From Calliopum simillimum (lineage: Eukaryota > Arthropoda > Insecta > Diptera > Lauxaniidae), in the NCBI GenBank assembly GCA_951812925.1, contig OX638370.1:31739948-31803947 (forward strand): DNA of 64,000 nt, read 5' to 3'. A model generated the notes under the pieces. The model was not told where the DNA came from and did not search any database. It saw only the letters and a list, made by a program, of their open reading frames with translations. The stretch's first letter is position 1; each line of letters starts with the position of its first letter. A program made the position numbers and the translations under genes. This document shows positions 34,944 through 46,745 of this stretch, piece after piece.

Positions 34944-36255
34944 TCCAAAATATTCAAAAAGCTTAAATACTTAGTTAAACACATTTTTGTTGAAATGAAA
35001 TGTGTTGAGAAACGTTGATAATGCAATGAATAATTAAAATGACTCTGTGAAATAGAACAAAATATGGTGAATATACATATGAATGTATATTTTTGTTTAG
35101 AATTCATCAATAAAATTCTAAGCAAATTCTTTTTATTTTTTGCACACTTCAAAACGTTTGCATTACACTTCAAATGTACTACGCTTAGGAATAACGCAGA
35201 TTATTACACTTTTTCCGTAGAATCAATTTACTTATTCAACATAAAACGCTCTTTTAAAGAATAACTAATTGTCAAAAAACTTCTGAAGTATCCGTACACA
35301 TCTTATATTAAATATTTTATTTACTTTTCCACTCTTTAGCTCTTTGGAAAAAGAATTTTCTAAATGAGCGCCTAAATAATTTAGCACGTATTTTTCCACT
35401 TGATAACTTTTGATCCCAATAATTTTGCACGATGTCCATTCGATGTTGTATAGAACATATCTACGATGCCTACTACCAAAGGCCTCAAGCAGCAGCAACA
35501 TCAAGAAGAAATTGTTGCCACCACATTTGACACATCTAACAACAAGAAGAGACATCATTCAAGTGTGAAGCATAGCAATTTGTATAGTGTTTTTTTGCTG
35601 TTGTTGTTGTTGTTGTTGTTGTTGTTGCTTATGACATTGTATTCCATTTATTTGTCACTTTTTGTGCCTTTTAACCTTTTGTGAGGCGGAGAAAATGAAA
35701 TGAAAAGTCTAAAGTGAAGCGAGAATGAAAGTTTGCAGGGAACGGGCATTTAGATGATGGAGATGAAGTTAAAAAAGCATAAAGGTATTCAAAAAAAAAA
35801 AAAAAAAATGTTATGACATTTTAAAAGGTGACAAATTTTGAAGCATCCTTTGCCATTTGATAAGTTTAGTGAATGCCTTTATTTGCCTTTTTCTCTCTGA
35901 TAAGGGGTGCTTTTAAATTAATGAGTCCAAGCTGTTCGAGGGTATTGGTTTGAATTGGATCATTGTGGATTGCTTAGTAGTTTAATTTAAGCACATAGTG
36001 AGAAAATTTAAATTGTGTAGGTAGAAAGACTACATTTTTATTTATTTATGTTTTACTTTTAAAAATTTTTTCATTAACCGTGAAAGCGCTTTCTTGGAAG
36101 GATTTCTATGATTTAAGGATTTCTATGATTTTCTGATATATGGCTCTAGGAGAGATACATAATGGATTTAAGTTACAAAATCATATCTGGTGGTTGTACT
36201 GTGGGTGGGAGGCCAAGTTGCCATATGACAACGCTCGCGTGTATTAAGGATATCT
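34944..36255. other. Intergenic DNA, no gene seen, one (TTG)n microsatellite
   Basis: GTTG repeats at about 35597-35629 form a clean TTG run of ten units. The 72-codon frame crossing it (Leu-run) and short frames at 34883-35558 show no domain. Confidence 0.45.
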
Positions 36256-36627
36256 GGGTAAATTTCCGAATAATATACCAAAACATGCTTTTTTTTGTCC
36301 CCACATATTTTTTTTTCAGTTTTTTATTATATATATTAAGGTACAGAATATGATGACCTTAACTTAGGAAACATTTTTAAAAGAATGAACATAAGCCTTT
36401 AGGGTTGCCATATGTTTTTTTTTTAAAGTTTCGCTTAAACAATATTTAAAGTATAGTTTTAGTCTCAAAACGCTTAAATAAACAGTAAAATAAACCAAGC
36501 ATATACTTTTAGGGTTAGCAGATGGTTGCTTTCGAAAATTTATTTAAATCATCCTTTTTATTTACGCTTGCCATTATAATTATACACTAAAAAATAGTTT
36601 AAATCGTTAAAAATTGATCGACATTTA

Positions 36628-36756
36628 AGGGCCATTTTCACAATGTTCAGTTAAAATTTAACTTTCAGATAAATAAAAATTGTATATGAAATTTAATGTG
36701 AAAGTTCCAGTTAAAGTTCTAGTTAAGACTTAACTGAACATTGCGAAATTGGCCCT
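36628..36756. mobile_element. Short hairpin MITE, 129 bp
   Basis: AGGGCCATTTTCACAATG at 36628 pairs with CATTGCGAAATTGGCCCT ending at 36756; the inner CAGTTAAAATTTAACTTT and TAAGACTTAACTG arms extend the stem. The flanks share AAATCGTTAAAAA on both sides, an unusually long direct repeat for a target duplication, possibly pre-existing tandem sequence. Confidence 0.7.
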
Positions 36757-36987
36757 AAATCGTTAAAAACTCATCGAACCGAAATTTGGCTTAAACTAAA
36801 CAAATACACAAAAAAACCGGGTGGCAACCTTGGACATTTTTTTTAAATTTCAGAAAAATTTATCTCAGCGTATCTGAAACCAAAAATTTCAATTAAGTCA
36901 AAAAAAAGTAAGAATGATATAAGATTTTCCAAAATAACTAAGTGGCAACCCTAAACATTTATGTTAGATTTTTAAATGCTTTTATGA

Positions 36988-37392
36988 GCGGTGCCACGCC
37001 CTCTTGTCCAAGTTCACCCAATTTTTGCTCAGAGTTTGCTCTTACAATTTGTAGTATTTATGAGTATTTTGGTTGAATTGTCGTGAAAATGCTCTTAAAG
37101 TTGCATTTTGAACATATTTTTTGCATGGGCGGTAGGCGTGGCCATTGACCAATATTGCTAATTTTCAATCCCACGAGCTAACTTTGACGGCAGAGGTAGC
37201 GTTCCATATTTCATTAAATTATCTTGCTCAGTTTTTCCAAAAAATGTATTTCCACACACAGCCAGCCAGCCAGACAGACGGACATGGCTATATCGACTCA
37301 GGAGGTGACGTTGATCAAGAATAAATATACTTTTCTATATCTGCCACGGCTCCTTCTCTGCGATACAAAGGGAAGGACAAAGTAAATATACC
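36988..37392 (-). repeat. Dispersed repeat R1, copy f (truncated)
   Basis: GTGCCACGCCCTCTTGTCC, GGCGGTAGGCGTGGCCATTG, CCAGCCAGCCAGACAGACGG and CACGGCTCCTTCTCTGCG in minus-strand R1 order. The terminal CCTGGGTGTAGGG is replaced by part of another MITE. Confidence 0.7.
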
Positions 37393-37441
37393 ATGATCCG
37401 TAACGGATAAAAAAGCGGAGACATGAACCGTTTGGCACACT
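37393..37441 (+). repeat. Half copy of the 52476-52595 hairpin MITE
   Basis: GATCCGTAACGGATAAAAAA then GCGGAGACATGAACCG and TTGGCACACTG match the right arm of the hairpin at 52544-52592, with a few substitutions. The left arm is missing. Confidence 0.8.
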
Positions 37442-38165
37442 GTGTAAGGTAAAATTTTAGAAAAGTTTATGAGAGCATTTTTGATACTAACAATTTAAAT
37501 TTATTCAAAAAGTAAGAATTGTATAAGATTTTTGAAAATAACCAGGTGGCAACCCCAAAAATTTATGTTGGAGTTTTAAAAAGTTTATTTACGTGTTTTA
37601 CGAATCAATTTTTATTGTATTTTTCAAGCATATAGTTTAAGCAAAACTAGCAACAAAAAAACAGGTGGAGGGTTATTAAACGGAGAACGATAACATGTCG
37701 CAAAAAAAAAAACTATGGAGAATGATTAAACGGAGAATGACGAAATGTTGCAAAAACAGTAATATCACAATGAAAATATAAATTTTTTTTAAAAAGTTGA
37801 AACTGGTGGATAGCAAGTTTATTGATTTAATTACATAAAGATAAAATAATATGCTTAGTAAGATGCAAATAACTTACGCAGAGAACGATGCACACTTAAT
37901 TTTTAAGTTCTTTTTTAAAAAAATACACTGTTAGGTTTAAGTGGCGGCAAATTAGCCACACATAGACCGAAAAGGTCCATAGTGATAGACTGTTACTCAC
38001 TTTCAAATAACCAAAATTGACTGATCTGAAAATATACTGATGTATACTAAGAAGCGGTTAGGGACAGAACGGAGAATGAGTTTTCAACACTTTATGGTAT
38101 AATTTCATACTAAAAAATAATTTTTTTTTTTTTCAAGCTAGTCGAATAGAAGCTCTTGTTAAGTA

Positions 38166-39467
38166 AAGGGTGTTTTTTTAGAAGTATAGAACTTCGAATT
38201 GAAATAAAACACAAGAAAATCGTTTTAATGTCCATCAATTTGGCTTTATTGGAAGGATAATTTTATGCCATTAATGTTTAAATATGATTTCAGGCATGTG
38301 GCCGCCGCGGCTGGCTCGAATAAAGCCAATTCTATAGGTCCAATTTTCAACCACTTTTTCGAGCATATGGGGCCGTATGTCGGCAATAACGCCACGAATG
38401 TTGGCTTCCAAGTCCCCTAATGTTTCTGGTTTGTTGGCGTAGACGAGCGACTTCACATATCCCCAAAGAAAATAATCCAATGGTGTCAAATCACACGATC
38501 TTGGTGGCCAATTGACAGGTCCATTCCGCGAAATTATGCGCTCATCGAATGTTTCCTTCAATAAATCGATTGTGACGTGCGCTGTGTGGCATGTAGCGCC
38601 GTCTTGTTGGAACCACAACTCATCCACATTCATGCCATCCAATTCGGGAACAAAATAGTCGGTTATCATGGCTCTATACCGGTCTCCATTAACGGTAACT
38701 GACTCTCCAGCATTATTTCGGAAGAAGTATGGCCCAATGACTCCACCAGCCCATAGAGCACACCAAACAGTCAGTTTTTGTGGATGTAATGGCGTCTCAA
38801 GGGTCTCATGTGGATTCTCTTCACTCCAAATGCGGCAATTTTGCTTGTTGACGTAGCCATTCAACCAAAAATGAGCCTCATCACTGAACAAAATTTTGCG
38901 ATGAAAATCAGCATCGAGATCAATCTCATTTTCGGCCCATACACCAAAATCACGACGCATTGCATGGTCTCGCGGCTTTAATTCTTGCACAAGCTGGATC
39001 TTGTAAGGTCGCAAGCCAAGATCTTTGCGCAAAATCTTCCATAAAGTTGATGGACAAAGCTCCAATTGCTGTGCACGGTGGCGAATCGATTCATTCGGGT
39101 CCTCTTCAACATTTTGCTCTACAGCGGCAATTGTTTCTTCCGTGCGCACTGTTCGACGTCTCTGCGGATGCGTATTATCACATAGAGTAAACGTAGTGCG
39201 AAAACGATCCATGGTTAACCGAATTAATTGCTCTGATGGACGATTATGTCGACCATAAAATGGACGGAGCTTGCGGTAAACTTCGCGAACTGAACCATTA
39301 TTTTCGAAATAAATTTGCACGATTTGCAAGCGTTGTTCTTTTGTCAACCTGTTCATGATGAAATGGCAAATCAAACTGAACATAAATGACATTAGAGTTG
39401 CCAGATTTGACTACAAAATGCCAGTTTTATCTCTATTCGAAAAACAAACCTCTAAAAAAACACCCCT
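38166..39467 (-). mobile_element. Structurally complete DD41D Tc1/mariner-type transposon
   Basis: 1302 bp with inverted ends AAGGGTGTTTTTTTAGAAGT (38166) and the complement of AGGGGTGTTTTTTTAGAGGT (39467). TA duplications lie at 38164-38165 and 39468-39469. The host ITR-1 sequence GTTAAG-TA-TCTGT continues across it, and the empty site is visible at about 34851 in copy 2. The single gene is uninterrupted, so this may be a recently active autonomous copy. Confidence 0.93.
38271..39356 (-). CDS. DD41D-type Tc1/mariner transposase, intact
   Basis: 361 residues from the ATG at 39356 (MNRLTKEQRLQIVQIYF). A start 12 codons earlier is possible but adds only a weak hydrophobic stretch and loses the homology shared with the other copy. 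Residues 1-60 form the N-terminal helix-turn-helix of DUF4817 type (GRHNRPSEQLI), followed by a second helical DNA-binding part with LWKILRKDLGLRPYKIQL (about 105-123). The DDE_3 catalytic domain has D159 (ILFSDEAHFW), D252 (WFQQDGATCHTAH) and D294 (CDLTPLDYFLWG); 41 residues lie between the last two, which defines DD41D. It cuts and pastes its own element using the terminal repeats on each side. All catalytic residues are present and there is no stop or frameshift. The DD41D grouping is known from tephritid flies among others (rosa/VISITOR-like); the exact family is unconfirmed. Confidence 0.95.
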   Translation of the reverse strand: MNRLTKEQRLQIVQIYFENNGSVREVYRKLRPFYGRHNRPSEQLIRLTMDRFRTTFTLCDNTHPQRRRTVRTEETIAAVEQNVEEDPNESIRHRAQQLELCPSTLWKILRKDLGLRPYKIQLVQELKPRDHAMRRDFGVWAENEIDLDADFHRKILFSDEAHFWLNGYVNKQNCRIWSEENPHETLETPLHPQKLTVWCALWAGGVIGPYFFRNNAGESVTVNGDRYRAMITDYFVPELDGMNVDELWFQQDGATCHTAHVTIDLLKETFDERIISRNGPVNWPPRSCDLTPLDYFLWGYVKSLVYANKPETLGDLEANIRGVIADIRPHMLEKVVENWTYRIGFIRASRGGHMPEIIFKH

Positions 39468-39569
39468 TATCTGTATTAAGTATTTTACACATCAAATTTT
39501 AAATATAAATATGGTTTTGAGCCCTGGTATATTGAATGGTACATTTTTTTGGAGAATCACCGATATCCT

Positions 39570-42155
39570 TTTTACCACCAAAATCAATATAATTTTAAAC
39601 ATATCTTATTTTTCTATCTATAGAAGTGTATTAAACTGTTTCGTTTTATTTTAAATGCCAAAAATATACAAATGTCTTTACTTGAATCTTCCCTCCGTTA
39701 TAAATTTGTTTGCACTTATCTAAAAAATCTCTCAAAAAACCCTATTTCATCCTTAAAAGGCACTCAAGATTTGAAAAAAGCTTAATAACTATTGAAAGCT
39801 TTGAGTTTTAAGCGTATTTCAAGAAATCTCCTATTGAGTAACGTTGAACTTTCGCATATTCTCAATTGTTTTTCAAAAGCTTTATCTTTTGTGCCATATG
39901 GCAACGATCGCGGTCAATGGGTTAACTATGCTAGAAGTTTCACACCAAAAAATCATTAAAAGTTTGCAAATGATTTTCCACTCACAAAGAAATATCTATG
40001 CATAAATAAAACTGGTTTCATCAAAAAATTTTGCATATTTTGACATTTTCTTAAAATTAATTTCACATCAAAATGGTGCGTCATTGTTTATTTGCTTGCA
40101 GCATTTTTGCTTTTATAACGACGTGCTTCCGTCAACCAAATTGAGCTTTTCTTTTGGTATTAATTTCAAAAATGCTACAACATATAGTATACATAGTAGA
40201 GATTAACATATTTTCTGATTATTTTCATATAAAATTTTATACATATTTGATATTAGGGTCCTTCTGTGCACTGTGCACCCCTATTGTTTAACGACCACCC
40301 AAAGACAAACGCCCGCTACATTAAAAAAACAATTTAAAAATCAACGACCCTCGATTTTTGCTCACACGCTGGTGCTGGTGCTGCTTTATAGTTATTTGTC
40401 AATATTGCTGCATATTTTGTGTTGCATACTCTTTGGCACCAGAGGACATATTAAATATCTGTATGTTTGTATGGATTTAGTACTCAATTAACAGATAAGC
40501 TGACGGGTTGTGTGACATTTGGTGCGTCAACTGTGTGTGATGTCGGAATATGACACAAGAGCAATCAATGAAGAAAATGAGCGCATGTAAAATAAATGAA
40601 GGGGCCGTTTCCTTTAGAGTTAAAATCTCAAAATTTTCCTTTTATATTTAGATAATTTTAGAGTTTTATTTTGATAATAAAATGTTAGGTTTTCATTATA
40701 AAGCAAATAAAAGAAATTTGAAAGTTGCTGCTCTTGGCACGAAAAGTTTTCGCTGCTTTATAAAATTTACAATTCAAGCCTGAGCAAAAAGTTCAAATAT
40801 CATGGGAATTGGTTGGCAATCAAAATGCAAATTTTTGTTGCCAAAAAAAGTTATCCCAGAAAACTTTTAATTGTGGTTAAATTAAAGCAGTAAATTTTCT
40901 CACAACAGCTGGTGAAAAGGGACATAAATGACACCTTTAAAATTAAGTTAATTGAGCCATTCATCAAAAGTAAAAAGAAACTTTATGCCGAAATTCCTTA
41001 GTGAATGAATTAATTTGTCATGTTCACAAAGAATTCAAAATGCAAATGTTTCTGTTATTGTGTTCTTTATCTCTTGCTTAACCTTTATAAATAGCTGCCT
41101 AAAACTATGCAACAAAAAATATTTGAGATTCCAGCAGTTAAAGTTATTTTAAAAGGTATTGCATAGTTTTGGGCTACGGTTTTATTTAGACTAGCAATAA
41201 AACAACACTTCTAAAATGTTTAAAAATTTATTGCATACTTTGGGGCACTCGTTTTTTTCGCTTAAGCTCTAAATGACACAATTAAACAGATTTAGTACGA
41301 AAAAGAAATCCTAATAAGTTTGTTAAATAAACAAAACATAATTCCTTTCTTATCGCTACACATACTCGTACACATGTCTATTTTTCATCACAATACAAAA
41401 CTACACACACACACCATTGTAGATTGTTAAAAACTTTCATGCCGCTTAGATTTGCCAACATAAATCTCAAAAATAAACATACACCCGTAGGGTGAGATTA
41501 AAAGTTATGAAATGAAAAACGGTAGAGCTGAAAGCAAAACAGAAAAAAAAACTCAAAACGAAACTACCCAACACTGTAGAGTGCACACTAAGAAAAAACC
41601 ATGACACGGCAAGGTAAAATCATTTAAAAGCATTTTTTGTTTACAAACTACACATCGTTACATGCACGCACACACGCTGACAAACTAAATACACTGTGGA
41701 AAGTCCGCGAGCAATTTAATTGTGTGTGCGCGTCTACCTTCTATGTGTACGTGCTGTTGCTTGTATATGTGAGCCTTAGCACATACATACAACTAAAAAA
41801 CAAATAAATGCACATGCTAATGAGTGCAAGCCAGTTGGGTGCTCTTGTGCTGATAGCTATGTGACAGTGTGCGTGTGTACTCTACTCTGTGTATGTGTCA
41901 CACATACTGTTGATTTTTCATTTTCCTAGCTAACATTTTCATTTCGTTGGTACATAGCGTCCAATGAAACCAACAAGAAGTAGGCTGTACTATATTACAT
42001 TTGCTGTGTAGCTTCTTCCAAAAAAAAATAAAAAATCATAATACCAGGTACCATACACTGCAAAAATTAGCTTGGGCTTTTTTTAGAAAGAACCACTCTA
42101 AATGAAAATGTTTGAAATTTGACAAAATCATGGAGTTATAAAGTGGCCTATTTAC
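39570..42155. other. Intergenic DNA, no gene seen
   Basis: 40260-41900 is the longest stretch in the window without obvious repeats. It has CA/TG-rich runs (ACACACACACACC near 41402, GTGTGCGTGTGT near 41867). Frames such as 40273-40491 (72 codons, hydrophobic) show no domain or paired splice signals. Confidence 0.45.
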
Positions 42156-42161
42156 TTAGTA

Positions 42162-42707
42162 GAGTAGAACGGGGCAATGTCGTGCACTCAACTTTGACAT
42201 GCTCGTAAAGCCGTACATCTCAAGCGAATGCGACGAGTAAGCATCCGATCGAAAGATAATTTCATTGGTTACATCCATGTGTAACAACATTTTTGTAGCG
42301 AGAAATTGCGTTTGTGTATGTGAATGTGCACGACATTACCCCAATGGTCGTTTTAAAGGTCAACTTCGATAACGCGGTGAAGCCCAACATTTTTTTCGAA
42401 AACCAAATACTTTTTTTCTTTGGCAAGATATTTCGTTTCAGAAAACACTTACCTGGTATATTTTTCCGCAAGGAAAATTATTTTTCTGACCCTATGAAAA
42501 AACACTTTTATCGTCTCGAAAGCGTGCGTTTTGAAAAAAAGGTTACTCTGTAGAGACGAACTGGTGAGAATTGCTAGTATTATATGCATAAGCTCAGTAG
42601 GTCAACAGGTCCCTACCTTACGAACAGTTGGTAAATCATTCAATTCCTTGGGCTAAAACAGCCAGTGCACGACATTACCCCCTGCACGACATTACCCCGT
42701 TCTACTC
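42162..42707. mobile_element. TA-flanked MITE with GAGTAGAACGGGG termini (M2)
   Basis: GAGTAGAACGGGGCAATGTC at 42162 is inverted at the right end (complement ends 42707), with TA at 42160-42161 and 42708-42709. The word GTGCACGACATTACCCC occurs several times inside, including twice in tandem at the right end. 546 bp, non-coding. The shared GGGTAATGT/GGGGYAATGT core recalls M1. Confidence 0.85.
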
Positions 42708-42772
42708 TAATGTTTAAAATTTTCTATTTTCATACTTTTTCATATTTCTGGGTATATTTAAAGTATGTACAG

Positions 42773-45108
42773 TAGACCGTATCACCTTACAGGCAAAAGC
42801 AAAAGTCCACCGCACCGCCTCGAAAACGATGCAATTTTGCAAGAAAATTCGGAAATTTTCTCCTTTTTTTTTTTTTTTGACCGAATGTAGGGATCGCCCA
42901 TTAACATTTTTAATCATATCTTCAGTATTTACAGTCCGATTTTTAAGTATGATACATTAGAGTGGTCCAAATTTTGTATGGAAAAACCAAAAGTGTTAAA
43001 AAGTCAAGGTGCGCGCGACTTTTCTGAATCCTTGGATCCTGCTGATTACGAAAAGTGCTTTGGAACCAAAAAAAAATTGCGTTTAGATATTCCGCAACGA
43101 GCTTGAAGGTACTTTTTAAGGAATTTTTGAGTTTTTGAGTACTTTTTTTAATTTAAACACTATATCTTTTTAACCAGATAAGGAATTTGCAAAAATTAAA
43201 TTGCATTTTTGTAAGAATATTTTGAGCCAAATTCTGCATTAATAATAATAAATCTAGTCATTCCCAATTTTTTTTAGCGGCACTTTAAACTTCAAAATTT
43301 GTTAATTTTTTGAGGTGTTTGCGCATTCAAGAACCGATTTTTTTCTTATTTTGCTCTAGCAAATTTTTTTTTAAACTATTATTATTTTATGCATTAATTT
43401 ATCTATCAACTGACTCCAACAACTGAGCTATAAGCTTCACTTTACTTACTAAAAACAGTAAAATATAATCAAATTTGGCCAAAAAAAAACTTTGAGTTTA
43501 AAATTTTCATGGTGAAACAGAAACAACAGTATGTGTTCATGAAAATTCTAAAGCCGGTCTCAGAATTGCGCTATCGCATACGGTTTTAGAGATATCTTAA
43601 TCTAAAAATGCAAAAAACACCGTTTTTGTTATTTTTGAAGCTGTTATATCACAACATGGTTACTTTCAGCCTGGTATGGAAGTTAAAAGTGACAGCCTTT
43701 TTCTTCAAAACCCAATTTAAATTGTATGGATATCTCTTTGTTCCTCCGAAACATCGTAAGCAGAAATAACAAAAAAACGTGTTTTTTGCACTTTTTCAAC
43801 TTTTTAAGTTAGGATAACTCAAAGGATAAAAAAGATATCGGTATAGTTTAAATTGAATTTTAAAGAATCGAACTGGCACTTTTAACCACTATACCATTTT
43901 TTGTGGTTGAAAGTAACCTTGACTTGTAATATCACTTTAAAAAGAGCAAAAACTGTGTTTCTTATACTTTTATGTAAAAATATCTCCTTAAGCGTATAAG
44001 ATACAGCAATTTTGAGACAGAATTCGGAATCACCATCAACAAATACATCCAAAATGGCTATTTTAGTTGCTTTTTGATTTATTTATTTTTTTAGTTTCCT
44101 TAGAAAATCTATGAAAACTATCTGTTAACCTATTTTGCCGAAAATAACATGAAGTGCCAAGGTTTCGATATTGCGAAGATTGTTGTTTTACTCAGAAGAT
44201 TAGGAGCTAATGATTTTATAAGAAAAAAGTGGTACCTTACGTCATGCCATTAAGATATCTTATTTCAATGCCTTGAAAACATTAAAATTAATTTTTTTTT
44301 TAATTGAATATAATTATACTTAATTGTTTTTAGTGATTAAAACTGTTACTAAAAGCTTAGTTGTTGAAATTATTTTAAAGATAAATTAATGCATAAAAAT
44401 ATAAAAACTTTAAAAAAATTTGCTAGAGCAAAATAAGAAAAAAATCGGTTCTTGAATTTGCAAACACCTCAAAAAATTAACAAATTTTGAAGTTTAAAGT
44501 GCCGCTTAAAAAAATTGGGAATGGCAAGATTTATTATTATTGATGCAGAATTTGGCTCAAAATATTCTTACAAAAATGCAATTTAATTTTTGCAAATACC
44601 TTATCTGTTTAAAAAGATATAGCGTTTAAATTAAAAAAAGTACTCAAAAACTCAAAAATTCCTAAAAAAGTACCTTCAAGCTCGTTGCGGAATATCTAAA
44701 CGCAATTTTTTTTTGGTTCCAAAGCACTTTTCGTAATCAGCAGGATTCAGAAAAGTCGCGCGCACCTTGACTTTTTAACACTTTCGGATTTTGGACCACT
44801 CTAATGATACATCAATGTTTACGTTTGCTCCAAAGATAATTGAAATCAAGTGCCCTGTTCACGTACTTACCACCAGATCTTAGTTCCAACCACCCTAATG
44901 TACCACCCTACTGCCAAAATATTAAAGCTCGCAAAACATTATTAAAATTTTACTCAAGAAGTATTTCGATTAATCCCTAAGAACTATTTTAAAAAATATT
45001 TTGAACTCTTTTTGCCGCACGTAAGTTTCTAGACTTTACCAAAGTCCACCACGATGCACTTTTGCAAGAAAATTTTCGGTGCAGTGGAATTTTTTTTGTG
45101 ATACGGTC
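42773..45108. repeat. Possible outer inverted pair around the large hairpin
   Basis: AGACCGTATCACC near 42774 and the complement GTGATACGGTCTTA near 45098, with nearby AAGTCCACCGCACCGC / complement-like words and TTTTGCAAGAAAATT on both sides, suggest a diverged inverted-repeat element split by the hairpin at 42958-44804. Weak homology. Confidence 0.35.
42958..44804. mobile_element. 1.85-kb near-complete hairpin element, hAT-like 8-bp target duplication
   Basis: Ends TAGAGTGGTCCAAA and complement TTTGGACCACTCTAA. TGATACAT is duplicated at 42950-42957 and 44805-44812. Arms 42958-43375 and 44405-44804 are about 90 percent complementary by eye, and further inner segments pair as well (for example GCATTAATTTATCTATCAAC near 43393 with its partner near 44380, and the GAATTGCG..GCATACGG block near 43565 with one near 44010). 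Nearly the whole element can fold back. No open frame. Confidence 0.85.
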
Positions 45109-45479
45109 TTATGTGCGGAGAACTTTTTTGTTTTTGAAAAATTCTGAACCCTTATAGTTGATATTAAAATTTTTTTTTGGAATTCTCGTTAAATTTCCTT
45201 TAAGTCTTACTATGCTATTATTTTGAGGTAAGAAAAAATTTTGATTGTTCTTGAAAAGTATATTTTTCGACCTCAAATTATAAAATTGGTATAAAAAATG
45301 CACTACCAAAATTAAGAAAATTTAACAAGAATTCCAAAAAAAATGATAAAAAAATATCTTAATAGGACCTTTTTCATACCAAAAATGCCGCCAAAGTCAA
45401 AAAGTAAGAAGAAGAATTGAAAATATCAACTTTCAAGATCCAGCACTTTGCGAAAACCTTTTAAACTCTGTATACCAAA

Positions 45480-45725
45480 TACCCTCTTAAAAAACTCTTA
45501 CTATTAGCTAAAAGTTTTTTAAAAAAAAAACTTTTCTCTGAAACGTGACCCAAGAAAATTTTTCAAAAAAAAAAAAGTCAGAAAATCAAATTTAACCCTG
45601 TATCCTATAGGGAATCTTTTAGACCCAGTACGACTTGCTATTTTTTTGTAAGTCTAGGCTTCCTCTATCACCTTCCAGAAGCTTGTAACGAAGCTATATA
45701 GACTACACCCTGTATATGCATAAGG
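45480..45725. repeat. Foldback repeat R7, single arm, copy 2
   Basis: Matches the right flank of mariner-2: AAGTCAGAAAATCAAATTTA, GTAAGTCTAGGCTTCCTCTA and AGACTACACCCTGTATAT. The left arm is not next to it. Confidence 0.6.
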
Positions 45726-45726
45726 G

Positions 45727-46290
45727 TAAATTTCCGAAAAATGTAACAAAACATGCCTTTTTTGTCCCCACCTATTTTTTTATTAATTGAAGGTATAGAA
45801 CTTCTGGAAAATATCTTATAAATTAACATAAACTTTCAGGATTGCCGCCATATGTTTTTTTTTTAAGTTTCGCTTAAGCAATATATTCAAAAAATTAAAA
45901 AAATTTTGGTCATAAAACATAAGAACTAAATAAGATTTTCGAAAATAGCCAGGTGGCAGCCCTGTTGAATTTTCGAAAAGTTTATTTAATTTTCTTAAGA
46001 TTAAATTTTAATGTTTATTTTTTAAATAAATAGTTTATTCAACACTAACAAAAACAAAAAAAAAAACAACTGGAGAATTTCTAAACGGAAAATGGAAAAT
46101 TATTGCAAAACAACGGGCGGAGAATGACAGACGGAGAATGACAAAATGTTACAAAAACAGAAATATCACAATGAAAATAGCAATTATTTTTAAAAAAAGT
46201 TAAAATTCGTGAATAGACCTTCTAATTGATTATTCATTTAATTATTTAAAAATGAAATAATATGTTTAGTAATAAAAAAGCATACATAAG
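45727..46290. mobile_element. ITR-1 element, copy 4 (3'-truncated)
   Basis: Starts GGGTAAATTTCCGAAAAATG as in copies 1 and 3, has CATGCCTTTTTTGTCCCCAC and GGAGAATGACAAAATGTTAC, and stops near 46290 before the right terminus. Confidence 0.7.
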
Positions 46291-46439
46291 GATGTGGCGA
46301 AGTCAAAATTTTTTTAAATTTTTCTGAAGGCCATTTAAAGGTCGGGTCGCTCAACTTCAATCTGGGCTTGATGCGGTTTCACATAATATTTTGTTACGAT
46401 CTCAAAGATGCTCGGAATGAATCGTACGATACATCAAAT

Positions 46440-46745
46440 TTTTTGTCTTGAAGCAAGGTGTACATTTTCATAAAAAAAAAATTAAAAATAACTTTAAAGC
46501 ACTCACGTATTTTTCTTTTTTACCTGAAACACCCCCAAGAAACGTATTTTTGAAACACGGCCCTAATGTAAAACCCAAAATTTTGAATTTGTATAAAACT
46601 TGTTGTGCAAACCCATTCGATCCTGATCTTATGAGTCTTTTTGATCCCCTTTTCAAAAAAAAAACTGGGTTATAATGGGTTGAAGTGCTGCTGTACAAAA
46701 ATGTTCTACGGAAAATTTTATGAGGGACCACCAAAGACCTTTGTA
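46440..46745. repeat. Dispersed repeat R4, copy 2 fragment
   Basis: AAAACTGGGTTATAATGGGT and CTACGGAAAATTTTATGAGG, followed by CCACCAAAGACC, are related to 300-360 and 790-860 in copy 1. Confidence 0.55.

Larger units (their letters stand above)
36257..39565. mobile_element. ITR-1 element, copy 3, with nested insertions
   Basis: Left end GGGTAAATTTCCGAATAA at 36257, right end TTTTTTTGGAGAATCACC near 39561. It carries a 129-bp MITE (36628-36756), R1 copy f plus half of a MITE (36988-37441), and the DD41D transposon (38166-39467). Sequence on either side of each insert aligns with copy 1 or 2. Confidence 0.7.

Noticed and set aside
35466..35684. 72-codon frame with a leucine run
   Set aside because: The run comes from a (TTG)n microsatellite; the remainder is unique DNA without domain features.
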